Source: Brumimicrobium oceani (GTDB lineage: Bacteria; Bacteroidota; Bacteroidia; Flavobacteriales_D; Crocinitomicaceae). Taken from it: a stretch of 64,000 bases of DNA. The notes beneath the pieces were generated by a model. It was not told the origin of the DNA and did not search any database. It worked only from the letters and a program-made list of their open reading frames with translations. The position numbers and the translations under genes were made by a program. The stretch covers positions 168,464-232,463 of the forward strand of contig NZ_QFRJ01000006.1 in the NCBI RefSeq assembly GCF_003143775.1. Reading direction: 5' to 3'. Of this stretch, positions 28,501 through 36,773 are shown piece after piece. Numbering within the stretch: the stretch's first letter is position 1; each line of letters opens with the position of its first letter.

Positions 28501-28672
28501 TAGTCCATGAATTCCCAGAAGTACGAATTATTGAAACTTCTTGAGAAAAAGAATTATTAAATACTGAAATAAAAAGCAAACTCAGTAGTAGAAAAATAGT
28601 ATTACACTTTTTATATCTTAAAAAAAAATTAACTCGTATTTTGTTCAACTTTATCATCATAGCTATTTTCAT
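25511..28672 (-). CDS. T9SS type A surface protein with glycine-rich N-terminal domain
   Basis: A 1053-residue secreted protein and paralogue of its downstream neighbour. After a signal peptide (hydrophobic core about 25-43, ending SFSQ) comes a glycine-rich, repeat-poor domain (about 50-275) with many G4-G7 runs and SWTIPSDADP at its head. Then follow an NBR1-like Ig domain (LSWCHGETRTVSIKVRNTG), a PKD/Ig-like domain (VNAGSDIETCSGNVELNGVN), the shared PA14-like module (WNVYGYNGNNRDLSAN, NWDDETRLYIDG), and a T9SS type A tail (FPNPNNGAFTLEV to STKRIKVMID). The GC content rises locally because of the glycine codons. Start alternatives are Met5 or Met6. Confidence 0.82.
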   Translation of the reverse strand: MKIAMMIKLNKIRVNFFLRYKKCNTIFLLLSLLFISVFNNSFSQEVSIIRTSGNSWTIPSDADPSSITVECWGAGGGGASSSNSTTPGGGGGGGAYARKIFNFSPGQTLNYSIGVGGSSTNNDGGDTWFFANNSSGVKAKGGRGAANNDMNGAAGGAESTSIGSVKYSGGNGGKGSFSSGVFCGNEIASGGGGAGASTSSNGANGGNASTVTGTFWCWGNYSSAGNGGDNILFSGHTSKGGNGTANYGSGSDGVFGGGGGGSIANNNGGKGGNGLIRITYRKLYHATFEGISASPSTALSWCHGETRTVSIKVRNTGTRTWFANGSTSCSNSNLKVAASFKWNGDQDFDVYTQPPFSNRNPIPNNVSPGQSVTITFPVASPNGDPIGQNNLSINLIAQECQWFDPVVYVSPPIDINPKPVVNAGSDIETCSGNVELNGVNNSPLITPTYIWSGGPIVSGANTLTPIVNPSVNTVYTLTATSNGCSVTDDVLVTILPPPGNPSAFGDNIWNVYGYNGNNRDLSANDYRGFYEQPDLGGGNYGVDTEKFWRPDKSPEIAGAPVNTGNLWKGCDVSDNNHTFVHKRKGFPCGNYNFKFKNWDDETRLYIDGNPVWGCSTWDANGGANGGTSINAIYSCPTRDFTFALNADSEVEFQTFENSGNSDLGVVITKITPQTLASTAISDRTCPTRGADWVDFLDDDNKLIASINPNNRDLGNVTIKSYLSSPQVMKDCDIPSNTLYHTAYMGRSWVVVSDAYPSGADFNSDVSIRLPFTEAELADLNTTAQNTTTGNPLDGGTSNPVTPSNLMLTKITGPTENGVANQNDCVSTIRAVQSTGNGSYLSINNAKYVEFDIQQFSEFFLHKNNDGSALPVELTNFSASCDKQSISINWTTASELNSDYFVVEKSRDGQNWVFVAEQNAAGNSSEVINYHQLDENISGSLIYYRLRQVDFDGKEEVFGPISVSCDNEKSTNMMVFPNPNNGAFTLEVSSEKSFSDVQLTLSDLSGKVVFSEKVNIDSGKTQFYFNEIGLQKGVYLISLNGQQLSTKRIKVMID

Positions 28673-28704
28673 TTACTTAACTAAATCTGTCAAAAATGAT
28701 TACT

Positions 28705-28735
28705 CAAAACTAAAGATAAATACATTGATTCACAA
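28705..28735 (-). promoter_or_regulatory. Bacteroidota-type promoter for the glycine-rich T9SS gene
   Basis: On the minus strand TTG (28735-28733), a 20-base spacer and TAGTTTTG (28712-28705) fit the phylum consensus well. Transcription would start near 28698, 26 bases before the first ATG. Confidence 0.6.
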
Positions 28736-28762
28736 GTAATCAAAATCCTATTCATACCGCCA

Positions 28763-28792
28763 CAAAAAAAGCCCTCAATCCTGAGGGCTTTT
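28763..28792 (-). terminator. rho-independent terminator after accD
   Basis: AAAAGCCCTCA (28767-28777) and TGAGGGCTTTT (28782-28792) form a perfect stem with a 4-base loop, and read on the minus strand a T run follows. It is 24 bases downstream of the accD stop. Confidence 0.85.
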
Positions 28793-28815
28793 AGAAATAT
28801 TATATTTTACTTTCC

Positions 28816-29661
28816 TTAATTCATAAACATTCTCACGGATTTAGAAACTTCTGCTCTTAGGTTTTGTCTATCAACGATATAATCCAAGAAACCATGTTCT
28901 AAGACGAATTCTGATCGTTGGAAACCTGATGGTAATTCTCTACCTATTGTTTCTTTTACAACACGCGGCCCAGCAAATGCGATTAATGCATCTGGTTCTG
29001 CGATGTTGATATCACCCAACATTGCAAAGGAAGCTGTTACCCCTCCTGTTGTTGGGTCAGTTAAGAATGAAATGTATGGCAATTTAGCTTCCGACAATTG
29101 GTTCAATTTCGCGCTGACTTTGGCCATTTGCATTAATGAAAGTCCTGCTTCCATCATTCTTGCTCCACCCGACTTTGAAATGATCATGAATGGGGCGTTT
29201 AGTTTGATGGCTTTGTCAATTGCTCTAGCAATTTTCTCTCCCATCACAGAACCCAAAGAACCACCGATAAAACTAAAATCCATGGCCGCAATAACGAAAT
29301 CTTGACCATCAATTTTCCCATAAGCTGTTCGAATTGCATCAGTAAGACCTGACTTCTTCTGAGTTTGCTTAATTCTATCTACATATTTCTTGGTGTCCTC
29401 AAATTCTAGCGGGTCACCCGACTTTAACTTTTTGTCAATTTCTTTGTATTTTGCATCGTCAAAAAAGAGCTGAAAATACTCTTCAGAGCCAACACGTTCG
29501 TGGAAACTACAACGTTCACAAACGAAAAAATTAAGAATATGATCTTCTGTTGTAACTACGGTCTGACACTTTGGACATTTGTACCACAATCCTTCTGGAG
29601 TTTCTTTTTTGTCCTTCGTAGACGTTTGAATTCCTTCTAATTTTCTCTTAAACCAAACCAT
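28816..29661 (-). CDS. accD: acetyl-CoA carboxylase carboxyltransferase subunit beta
   Basis: A 281-residue cytoplasmic subunit that, with AccA, transfers the carboxyl group from biotin to acetyl-CoA in fatty-acid synthesis. The four-cysteine zinc ribbon is complete (Cys29, Cys32, Cys48, Cys51 in KCPKCQ and VCERC). The crotonase-like core includes MDFSFIGGSLGSVMGEK, KSGGARMMEAGLSLMQ and DPTTGGVTASFAMLGD. Length is normal. It follows fbaA by 51 bases on the same strand, an arrangement seen in other Bacteroidota, and the two are probably co-transcribed; a strong terminator ends the unit. Confidence 0.95.
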   Translation of the reverse strand: MVWFKRKLEGIQTSTKDKKETPEGLWYKCPKCQTVVTTEDHILNFFVCERCSFHERVGSEEYFQLFFDDAKYKEIDKKLKSGDPLEFEDTKKYVDRIKQTQKKSGLTDAIRTAYGKIDGQDFVIAAMDFSFIGGSLGSVMGEKIARAIDKAIKLNAPFMIISKSGGARMMEAGLSLMQMAKVSAKLNQLSEAKLPYISFLTDPTTGGVTASFAMLGDINIAEPDALIAFAGPRVVKETIGRELPSGFQRSEFVLEHGFLDYIVDRQNLRAEVSKSVRMFMN

Positions 29662-29712
29662 TAATTTCTATTTTTTCATCACTAAATTAAGTGATATTTT
29701 TAAATCAAGTTA

Positions 29713-30780
29713 TTATAAGGTGTCAATATTATTTAAATCCTCAAACGATTTCGTTAGTCTTTTAACGAAAGCAGATTCACCTTCTCTCAACCATTTACGT
29801 GGGTCATAGTACTTTTTATTCGGTAAATCATCTCCTTCTGGATTTCCAATTTGAGAATTCAGATAGTCGTTGTACTTCACCATGTAATCACGAACTCCTT
29901 CATTGAAGGCATACTGCATATCCGTATCCAAGTTCATTTTAATTACTCCGTAGCTAATTCCTTCACGAATTTCTTCAACTGTAGAACCAGACCCTCCGTG
30001 AAATACAAAGTCTACTGGATTTTCACCTGTCTTATATTTCTCTTGAATAAATTCCTGTGAATTTTTTAAGATTTTTGGCGTTAACACCACATTTCCAGGA
30101 CGATAAACTCCATGTACATTACCAAAAGCAGCTGCAATTGTAAATTTATCGCTGATTTTTGATAACTCTTCATAAGCATAGGCTACTTCTTCTGGCTGTG
30201 TGTATAATTTTGAAACATCAACATCACTATTGTCAACACCATCTTCTTCACCACCCGTAATTCCAAGCTCAATCTCTAAAGTCATCCCCATTTTGCTCAT
30301 GCGCTCAAGGTATTTTTTACAAATCTCAATGTTTTCTTCGATTGGTTCTTCCGATAAATCAATCATGTGAGAGCTAAACAAAGGCTTCCCTGTTCTAGCG
30401 AACTCTTCTTCACTGGCATCCAACAATCCATCAATCCAAGGCAAAAGCTTTTTAGCACAGTGATCTGTATGTAAAATCACAGTGGCACCATACATTTCTG
30501 CTAACAAATGAATATGACGAGCACCAGCAATACTTCCTGCAATTGCTGCTTGTTCATTTTCGTTTGAAAGTGATTTTCCAGCATTAAACAAACCTCCACC
30601 ATTGGAAAATTGAATGATAATTGGTCCGTTTACTTTCGCTGCAGTTTCTAAACACGCGTTAATCGTACTTGAACTTACAACATTTACAGCAGGCAATGCA
30701 TAGCCATTTTCTTTGGCATGCTTAAATATTTTCTGAACTTCATCTCCAGTTGCTACACCGGGCTTTATAGAGTGTGACAT
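29713..30780 (-). CDS. fbaA: class II fructose-bisphosphate aldolase
   Basis: A 355-residue zinc-dependent aldolase that splits fructose 1,6-bisphosphate in glycolysis and makes it in gluconeogenesis. It resembles E. coli FbaA (359 residues) closely: LHTDHCAKKLLPWIDGLLD (103-121) holds the catalytic Asp and a zinc His, and ELGITGGEEDGV, NVHGVY (His223) and FHGGSGS (260-266) complete the site. ATG 30780 (MSHSIKPGVATGDEV) is the family start; a longer frame to 30870 would cross the promoter box at 30804-30811. Confidence 0.95.
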   Translation of the reverse strand: MSHSIKPGVATGDEVQKIFKHAKENGYALPAVNVVSSSTINACLETAAKVNGPIIIQFSNGGGLFNAGKSLSNENEQAAIAGSIAGARHIHLLAEMYGATVILHTDHCAKKLLPWIDGLLDASEEEFARTGKPLFSSHMIDLSEEPIEENIEICKKYLERMSKMGMTLEIELGITGGEEDGVDNSDVDVSKLYTQPEEVAYAYEELSKISDKFTIAAAFGNVHGVYRPGNVVLTPKILKNSQEFIQEKYKTGENPVDFVFHGGSGSTVEEIREGISYGVIKMNLDTDMQYAFNEGVRDYMVKYNDYLNSQIGNPEGDDLPNKKYYDPRKWLREGESAFVKRLTKSFEDLNNIDTL

Positions 30781-30803
30781 ATGTTTAATGTTTTTTAGGT
30801 GAG

Positions 30804-30811
30804 CAAAGATA
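30804..30811 (-). promoter_or_regulatory. -7 promoter element for fbaA
   Basis: Minus-strand TATCTTTG fits TAnnTTTG and lies 23 bases before the fbaA ATG. No TTG stands at the standard distance; the nearest upstream candidates are 11 and 25 bases away. Confidence 0.5.
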
Positions 30812-31320
30812 CGAATTATAATCAATTTCGAATTGCCAATTAAAGATTCAATTTCGAAATAGAAATACACAATTCCAGACTCCTTGCAAATAGTGCGGAC
30901 TGTTTTGACTATTTTTTCCCTTTTGTGAAATTACGCTGTTCCCCCTCTGCCAAATACTTGGTCGAAAAAAACAACTTTCACAAACAGTATGGATTTGGAG
31001 AGTTCTTTTAAATAAAGTTACCTTACCAGATAATCTATCTATTCAATCATGTTGTTATGCGCTTATCTGATGGAGATCCTGGACGACAGTCTACTTTAGG
31101 AAATTTGAGAAAGCATTTTTCTTCAGGAGACAACAAAGCAGCTCCGAAAAGAAAAACGATAAAATTAATACATAAGGATCCATTTAAACTTTTGGTTTTC
31201 CCATTCAATCATTTTTAAGAATAAATTTAAAAAATCCTTTCGCTTTATGTCATTTGTTCCAAAATAGCTTCTCATCATGACAAATTATTTCTATTTTCAC
31301 TTTTTTTAAAAGAACAACAA
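30812..31320. other. intergenic region between fbaA and the S9 peptidase gene
   Basis: About 510 bases between divergent genes. Only one weak small open frame (31057-31218) is present, listed separately. A short inverted pair TTTTGTGAAA (near 30923) and TTTCACAAAC (near 30977) is visible. Nothing else is recognisable. Confidence 0.4.
31057..31218 (+). CDS. possible small basic protein, 53 residues
   Basis: A short open frame with ATG at 31057 and TAA at 31216-31218. The predicted peptide starts MRLSDGDPGRQSTLGNLRKH and is rich in lysine and arginine in the middle (AAPKRKTIKLIHK). I do not recognise a family. The codon pattern is not decisive and no promoter is clear. It could be a small nucleic-acid-binding protein, a gene remnant, or chance. 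Confidence 0.25.
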   Translation: MRLSDGDPGRQSTLGNLRKHFSSGDNKAAPKRKTIKLIHKDPFKLLVFPFNHF

Positions 31321-33351
31321 ATGAATTTACAGAAAATTACAAGCGGACTATTGTTGCTGGTTGCTCCATTCGTATTTGGGCAACAACAGAATTTCACCCC
31401 AGAAAAATTATGGGAGCTCAAAAGATTGAGTGGAGGAAATGTTTCTCCCGATAAATCAAATGTTCTCTTCAAATCCTCTGTCTATGAAATGGATAAAAAC
31501 TCGGGTAAGAGTGAATACCACATCTATAATTTAAAGAAAAAATCACATGAGAAAATAACTGGTGAGAATGCTAAAATTAAAGGTCTACATTGGACAGAAG
31601 ATGGAATTGCAGGAAAAATTACAGACGGAGAAAACACGAAGATTGTAAGTTCTTCATTGGATTCACCTGAAATAAAAACACTACTGACTAAATCGTCAAA
31701 GGATTTGATCGATTTTAAAATTAGTCCAAAAGGCAAATACATTATTACCCTTGAACGCGTAAAAACACGAAAAACTACTTTGGATAATTATCCAGAATAT
31801 CCGGAAGCGAATGTTCAAGTCTATGATGATTTACTTTACAAACACTGGGATACATGGCAAGATGAATTCAGCGATCAATTGTTTTTGTACACAATTGAGA
31901 ATGGAAAAGCAAATCCTGAAGGCATTAATTTATTGGCCAACACACCGTACGATGGAGTGATGAAACCATTTAGCGGATTAGAAAATGTGACTTTCATCAA
32001 TGAAAAGCATGTTGTTTACGCTTCAAAAAAGAAAGTAGGAAAGGATTACGCTACAAGCACAGATTCAGAATTATATGTTTACGACATTGAAAAAAATGAA
32101 ACAAGCAATTGGACCGAAGCATACAATGGTTACGACTCCAGCCCAAAAGTACATGAAAAAACTCAAAACTTAGCTTGGTTAAGCATGGCCAACGATGGAT
32201 TTGAGTCTGACAAAAACGACATTATTGTAAGAAATATTGAATTGCAAGAAGATCGAAATTTAACGGCAAGCATAGACTTAACAGTGAGTGACTTTATTTG
32301 GAATGAGAAAGGAGACAAAATTTATTTCCTGGCAGTTATCGAGGCCACTTACCAAATATTTGAATTGGATGTTAAAACAAAGAAACACAGACAAGTCACT
32401 ACTGGCGACCACAATTACGGGAGTTTATCATTGGCCAACAAAAAGATAATTGCTATGCGCCAATCGATGTTGCATCCCAATGAAATGTTCGAAGTGGACA
32501 TTAAAACGGGAGCCGCTACTCAATTAACGCATGCCAATGATGAAGCCCTGAAACAGTTCAGTGCACCAACAATTCAAAAAAGATGGGTAACCACTACAGA
32601 CGACAAGAAAATGTTGACTTGGGTAATTTTACCACCCAACTTTGATGAAAACAAAGAATACCCAACGCTACTCTATTGTCAAGGTGGACCACAATCTGCA
32701 GTGAGTCAATTTTTCTCTTTCCGTTGGAACTTCAGACTCATGGCTTCTGATGGTTATGTAGTTGTGGCACCAAACAGAAGAGGATTGCCTGGTTTTGGTC
32801 AAAAATGGAACGATGCTATTTCTAAAGATTGGGGTGGTCAATCTATCCGTGATTACTTAGCTGCAATAGATGATGTGAGCAAAGAAAAATACGTTGACAA
32901 AAATAGAATTGGAGCTGTTGGAGCATCTTATGGTGGTTATTCTGTATTCTATTTAGCAGGAGTCCATGAAGGAAGATTTAAATCTTTAATTGCCCATGCT
33001 GGATTATTCAACATGACTTCTTGGTACGGCACAACAGAAGAATTATTCTTTGCCAATTGGGATATTGGAGGTCCTTACTGGGATAAAAAGAATGAAAAAT
33101 CTTACACTGAATTTAGCCCACACAAATTGGTAAATAATTGGGACACTCCTATTCTTATCATCCAAGGAGGAAAAGATTTCCGTGTTCCAGAAGGACAAAG
33201 TTTTGAGGCTTTCCAAGCGGCACAATTAAAAGGAATAAAATCAAAGATGGTATATTTCCCAGAAGAAAACCACTGGATTTTACAACCCCAAAATGCGATG
33301 ATTTGGCAAAAAGAATTTTTCGGTTGGTTGGATGAAACCTTGAAGAATTAG
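31321..33351 (+). CDS. S9 family peptidase (prolyl oligopeptidase / DPP-IV-like), exported
   Basis: A 676-residue serine peptidase. Residues 1-20 are a signal peptide (MNLQKITSGLLLLVAPFVFG). Residues 25-420 make a beta-propeller with WD40/PD40-like blades (ISPKGKYIITLER, FIWNEKGDKIYFLAV). The C-terminal alpha/beta hydrolase holds the triad Ser536 in GASYGGY, Asp619 in QGGKDFRVP and His651 in EENHWIL. It should cleave dipeptides or oligopeptides, often after proline or other small residues, in the periplasm. It is a single gene between the fbaA and metK units, followed by a hairpin repeat. Confidence 0.92.
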   Translation: MNLQKITSGLLLLVAPFVFGQQQNFTPEKLWELKRLSGGNVSPDKSNVLFKSSVYEMDKNSGKSEYHIYNLKKKSHEKITGENAKIKGLHWTEDGIAGKITDGENTKIVSSSLDSPEIKTLLTKSSKDLIDFKISPKGKYIITLERVKTRKTTLDNYPEYPEANVQVYDDLLYKHWDTWQDEFSDQLFLYTIENGKANPEGINLLANTPYDGVMKPFSGLENVTFINEKHVVYASKKKVGKDYATSTDSELYVYDIEKNETSNWTEAYNGYDSSPKVHEKTQNLAWLSMANDGFESDKNDIIVRNIELQEDRNLTASIDLTVSDFIWNEKGDKIYFLAVIEATYQIFELDVKTKKHRQVTTGDHNYGSLSLANKKIIAMRQSMLHPNEMFEVDIKTGAATQLTHANDEALKQFSAPTIQKRWVTTTDDKKMLTWVILPPNFDENKEYPTLLYCQGGPQSAVSQFFSFRWNFRLMASDGYVVVAPNRRGLPGFGQKWNDAISKDWGGQSIRDYLAAIDDVSKEKYVDKNRIGAVGASYGGYSVFYLAGVHEGRFKSLIAHAGLFNMTSWYGTTEELFFANWDIGGPYWDKKNEKSYTEFSPHKLVNNWDTPILIIQGGKDFRVPEGQSFEAFQAAQLKGIKSKMVYFPEENHWILQPQNAMIWQKEFFGWLDETLKN

Positions 33352-33369
33352 GGATTGTTTAAAAATAAG

Positions 33370-33461
33370 CAGAGCCACACGGTATTGAAAAACATGTAGA
33401 GCCACACGGTATTGAAAAACATGCAGAGCCACACGGTCGTGTGGCTCTACATGTTTTTCAA
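33370..33461. repeat. 27-bp tandem repeat ending in a long hairpin
   Basis: The unit AGAGCCACACGGTATTGAAA followed by AACATG plus one variable base is present twice (33370-33396, 33397-33423). A third copy starts at 33424 but is cut after AGAGCCACACGGT. The third copy and what precedes it then fold back: bases 33412-33435 pair with 33438-33461 (one mismatch, C opposite A), giving a 24-bp stem with a 2-base loop. It lies just after the S9 peptidase stop. Confidence 0.8.
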
Positions 33462-33490
33462 AAATCGTGATATTATAATTATCAAAAACA

Positions 33491-33519
33491 AAAAAAGGTC
33501 GACATTGTCGACCTTTTTT
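33491..33519. terminator. bidirectional terminator between S9 peptidase and metK
   Basis: AAAAAAGGTCGAC (33491-33503) pairs exactly with GTCGACCTTTTTT (33507-33519), with a 3-base loop. A and T runs on both sides fit use by both convergent genes; it ends 21 bases from the metK stop. Confidence 0.85.
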
Positions 33520-33540
33520 AATATCATATAAAACCGTTTC

Positions 33541-34797
33541 CTACAAACCGAATTCAGATTTAATTTGATTAACGAAATCTAATTTCTCCCAGGTAAAGAA
33601 TTCAACTTCTAAAGTTTCTTTTCTTCCACCGTTTTCGAAAGTTACAGTTTTCGTTTCTGGTTTTCTTCCCATGTGTCCATAAGCCGCAGCTGGACCATAA
33701 ATTGGGTTTCTTAATTTTAAACGTTTTTCAATTGCCGCTGGGCGCATGTCAAACATTTTTGAAATCTCACGAGCGATATCACCATCTGTCATATCTACTT
33801 TTGAAGTTCCGTAAGTGTTTACGTAAAGTCCCATTGGTTCAGCAACTCCAATTGCATAAGAAACTTGTACCAATACCTCATCACATAATCCGGCAGCTAC
33901 AAGGTTTTTTGCGATGTGACGTGTTGCATAAGCTCCAGATCTATCTACTTTTGAAGGGTCTTTTCCTGAGAATGCTCCACCACCGTGTGCACCTTTTCCT
34001 CCGTATGTATCAACGATGATTTTTCTTCCTGTTAATCCTGAATCTCCGTGAGGGCCTCCAATCACAAATTTCCCTGTTGGATTGATATGGTAGGTGATGT
34101 CATCTGTAAACAATTTCTCAATTGCTGGATCATTCATTTTTTTAATCAAACGCGGAATCAAGATTTCTTTGATGTCTTTCTTAATTTTTTCCAACATTAC
34201 TTTCTCGTCTGCATCAAATTCATCGTGCTGCGTAGAAAGTACAATTGCGTCAATTCTTTGTGGCTTATTGTCGTCACTGTATTCGATTGTCACCTGAGCT
34301 TTCGCATCTGGACGTAAATAAGTGATTTCTTTTTCTTCTCTTCTCAATTCAGCCAATTCCATCAACAAGCGGTGAGATAAATCAAGTGCCAAAGGCATAT
34401 AATCTTCTGTTTCATTAGTCGCATAACCAAACATCATTCCTTGGTCACCAGCTCCTTGTTCTTCTGGAGTTCCGCGATCAACACCACGGTTAATATCTTC
34501 TGATTGCTCATGAATTGCAGAAATTACACCACAAGATTTAGCATCAAACTGATACTCACTTTTTGTGTATCCAATTCTTTCAATTGTATCTCTAGCAATT
34601 TTCTGAACATCTAAATAAATGCTAGAATTTACCTCTCCTGCTAAAACTACTAATCCTGTGGTTACAAGAGTTTCACAAGCAACCTTAGAATCTTTATCAA
34701 ATGCTAAAAAGTGGTCTATTAAATCGTCGGAAATTTGATCCGCTACTTTATCTGGGTGTCCTTCCGAAACTGACTCGGATGTAAATAAATATGACAT
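33541..34797 (-). CDS. metK: S-adenosylmethionine synthase
   Basis: A 418-residue cytoplasmic enzyme making SAM from methionine and ATP. Signature stretches are all present: [19 protein letters not shown] at the N-terminus (ATP-binding His16), DQGMMFGYA in the middle, the P-loop-like [18 protein letters not shown] and the C-terminal YGHMGRKP. It is a little longer than E. coli MetK (384) because of internal and C-terminal insertions common in Bacteroidota. I looked for a SAM riboswitch in the short leader and saw none. A single gene with its own -7 box and terminator. Confidence 0.95.
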   Translation of the reverse strand: MSYLFTSESVSEGHPDKVADQISDDLIDHFLAFDKDSKVACETLVTTGLVVLAGEVNSSIYLDVQKIARDTIERIGYTKSEYQFDAKSCGVISAIHEQSEDINRGVDRGTPEEQGAGDQGMMFGYATNETEDYMPLALDLSHRLLMELAELRREEKEITYLRPDAKAQVTIEYSDDNKPQRIDAIVLSTQHDEFDADEKVMLEKIKKDIKEILIPRLIKKMNDPAIEKLFTDDITYHINPTGKFVIGGPHGDSGLTGRKIIVDTYGGKGAHGGGAFSGKDPSKVDRSGAYATRHIAKNLVAAGLCDEVLVQVSYAIGVAEPMGLYVNTYGTSKVDMTDGDIAREISKMFDMRPAAIEKRLKLRNPIYGPAAAYGHMGRKPETKTVTFENGGRKETLEVEFFTWEKLDFVNQIKSEFGL

Positions 34798-34825
34798 GTT
34801 TGAATATTTTCTAAATTAGAACTCC

Positions 34826-34833
34826 CAAAAATA
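34826..34833 (-). promoter_or_regulatory. -7 promoter element for metK
   Basis: Minus-strand TATTTTTG fits TAnnTTTG and lies 28 bases before the metK ATG. A TTTG sits 12 bases upstream of it, closer than usual. Confidence 0.45.
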
Positions 34834-34922
34834 GCAATACTTCACCAAATGCGACCTAAATTTGACAGATTTAAATCCAATTAAGTATAAAAACCTTATT
34901 CTTGCAAAACGAATTAAATAAT

Positions 34923-35600
34923 ATGGCAAAATTTCTTCACATTGAAACTTCCACAAAAGTATGCTCTGTTGCGCTTTCTGAAAATGGACAATTAATCGAT
35001 CTTTTAGAGGAGAGTTCAGATGCGTATATCCACTCCGAGAGACTCACTGTTTTTATTGATCAGATTTGCAAGAAGAACGAATGGAAACTGAGTGAACTAG
35101 CTGCTATTGTTGTTACTAGCGGCCCTGGTTCATATACAGGTTTACGAATTGGTGTTTCAACTGCGAAAGGCTTATGTTATGCTTTGAGCATTCCAATGAT
35201 AGCTGTAAACACTTTAGAAAGCATTGCATATTTGGCACAAAAACAACATCCTAATTCAACAATTTGTGCGATGATTGATGCCAGAAGAATGGAGGTTTTT
35301 TCTACGATTTTTGATGCAGATTTTAAAGTGATCAAAAGTCTTTCAGCTGACATTCTAGAAGAGGAAACATACGAAGAATTCTTGCCACTAGTTATCGTCG
35401 GAGATGGAGCTTCCAAAACAAAAGAAATCTGGATGAATCGTGATTTAATTATTGATGAAACAATTGTTTCTAGTGCTGCTGGACAAGTAGAAATTGCTTT
35501 TGAGAAATTCAAAAATGAAGAATTTGAAGATGTGGCATATTTTGAACCGAAGTATTTGAAGGATTTTGTGGTTACTCCTTCGAAGAAAAAGGCTTTTTAA
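34923..35600 (+). CDS. tsaB: tRNA threonylcarbamoyladenosine biosynthesis protein TsaB
   Basis: A 226-residue ASKHA-fold protein that partners TsaD in making the t6A base at position 37 of ANN-decoding tRNAs. It has the typical N-terminus (ILHIETST-like: FLHIETSTKVCSVAL) and the conserved SGPGSYTGLRIGVSTAKGL motif near residues 65-83. It lacks the TsaD metal-binding HxxxH, as expected for TsaB. ATG 34923 is chosen over a TTG seven codons upstream. It is divergent from metK. Confidence 0.92.
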   Translation: MAKFLHIETSTKVCSVALSENGQLIDLLEESSDAYIHSERLTVFIDQICKKNEWKLSELAAIVVTSGPGSYTGLRIGVSTAKGLCYALSIPMIAVNTLESIAYLAQKQHPNSTICAMIDARRMEVFSTIFDADFKVIKSLSADILEEETYEEFLPLVIVGDGASKTKEIWMNRDLIIDETIVSSAAGQVEIAFEKFKNEEFEDVAYFEPKYLKDFVVTPSKKKAF

Positions 35601-35631
35601 GTGATAATTCTTGGGATGGTTAGTTGACTCA

Positions 35632-35681
35632 ATGGAACGCGGATGACGCGGATCTTCGAACGCGGATTTACACGGATTTTT
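35632..35681. repeat. dispersed repeat, AACGCGGAT family
   Basis: Contains GGAACGCGGATGACGCGGAT, then CGAACGCGGATTTACACGGA and a T-rich end. A second copy with about 80 percent identity is at 48669-48721. The repeat is GC-rich relative to its surroundings and occurs next to gene ends in both places. Confidence 0.75.
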
Positions 35682-35723
35682 GTTTTGTAGGATACGATTA
35701 TTAATTAAAGCACAATTCCAAAA

Positions 35724-35758
35724 ATTAACTACGTTGAGGGCTTCGCCATTCGTAATTA
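35724..35758. repeat. dispersed repeat, GTTGAGGGCTTCGCC family
   Basis: TTAACTACGTTGAGGGCTTC followed by GCCATTCGTAATTA. A close copy is at 42612-42654 (TTAACTTCGTTGAGGGCTTC, then GCCGTTCATAATTA). Confidence 0.7.
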
Positions 35759-35801
35759 TTTATAAACCAATCACAAACTGGAAAAAACACCTTTGCTTAA
35801 A

Positions 35802-36773
35802 TCACTCAATTACATACTCTACCATCTCATCATTTTCTATATCGTAAACAACAGCTTTCGAAGTTACCAATAAAGTCATATAATCAATTTTTTTGTATGA
35901 TAATTTATTATAGATGACCTTAGTTGCATCTCCGTTGATATTTCCTTGCACATAAGTTCTGGAGCTACAACTGCAAAATAATTTTTTAAAAGCACCTGTC
36001 CATATATTAAATTTGTAATTTTCATTAGACAATCTTATCAATGCTTCATTTTGGTTAATCCAAACAAATTCATTCATGAAATTTGTTCCGTCAAACAAAG
36101 CACTATAACCCACAAGTCTTTCCTTATTTTCAGGGTTAATTATAAAAAGTGAATCACCTATTTGTGTAGAGATATTATTTTGCATGTTCCAATCTAGATT
36201 TTTAGAACCATAATAGCTTATAGAGTCTAATAATTCACCGTCTAAATTCCATATTTTTCCAGAATAAATTGAGTTTTGCAAAAAACCATGATACGTAACA
36301 AATCGATTTCCATCTTTATTAAATTTAGGATGGAATTGCAAACCACCTGACACAATCATAGATAGTTGTGAGCCATCAGGTCTAATTCTATACAAACCAT
36401 TATAACCGTTTACAAAAACAATCCAATTTGATTTACCCCATGAAGGATAACCAAAAATTTGTCCTTCAAAAATAAGCGTTTTTGTTTTTGTAACAAGGTT
36501 ATATTTTATGAGCGACATACTGCCGTTAGGCAGATTTTTACCGTAAATAATTTCATTCTCATTGTTTGGGTTAAATATTGGGAAGTTCAAATAGTTTGAA
36601 TCTTGCACATAATTATAACCAGCACCATAACCTTCTATTGGAGGAACAGCAACACATGAACAGGTGTCGGCCTCATTATTCAATATGGGTAACAACTGCA
36701 TTTTATCTTTTCTGCATGAGGTCGGAAAAACTCCAAGTATAAACAGCAAAATAATTATAAAATAGTTTTTCAT
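35802..36773 (-). CDS. lipoprotein with TolB/PD40-like beta-propeller
   Basis: A 323-residue predicted lipoprotein: MKNYFIIILLFILGVFPTSC gives a lipobox with Cys20 as the lipidated residue. The rest has repeated beta-blade motifs (NENEIIYGKNLPNGSMSLIK, YPSWGKSNWIVFVNG, HPKFNKDGNRFVTYHG) like the PD40 repeats of TolB. Its own ATG overlaps the end of the upstream gene by 4 bases (ATGA type), so it is the last gene of the operon that begins with the subtilase. It may bind a partner protein in the outer membrane or periplasm; no specific role is known. Confidence 0.7.
   Translation of the reverse strand: MKNYFIIILLFILGVFPTSCRKDKMQLLPILNNEADTCSCVAVPPIEGYGAGYNYVQDSNYLNFPIFNPNNENEIIYGKNLPNGSMSLIKYNLVTKTKTLIFEGQIFGYPSWGKSNWIVFVNGYNGLYRIRPDGSQLSMIVSGGLQFHPKFNKDGNRFVTYHGFLQNSIYSGKIWNLDGELLDSISYYGSKNLDWNMQNNISTQIGDSLFIINPENKERLVGYSALFDGTNFMNEFVWINQNEALIRLSNENYKFNIWTGAFKKLFCSCSSRTYVQGNINGDATKVIYNKLSYKKIDYMTLLVTSKAVVYDIENDEMVEYVIE

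Noticed and set aside
34798..34922. SAM riboswitch upstream of metK
   Set aside because: The leader is only about 23 bases from the likely transcription start and shows no riboswitch fold.
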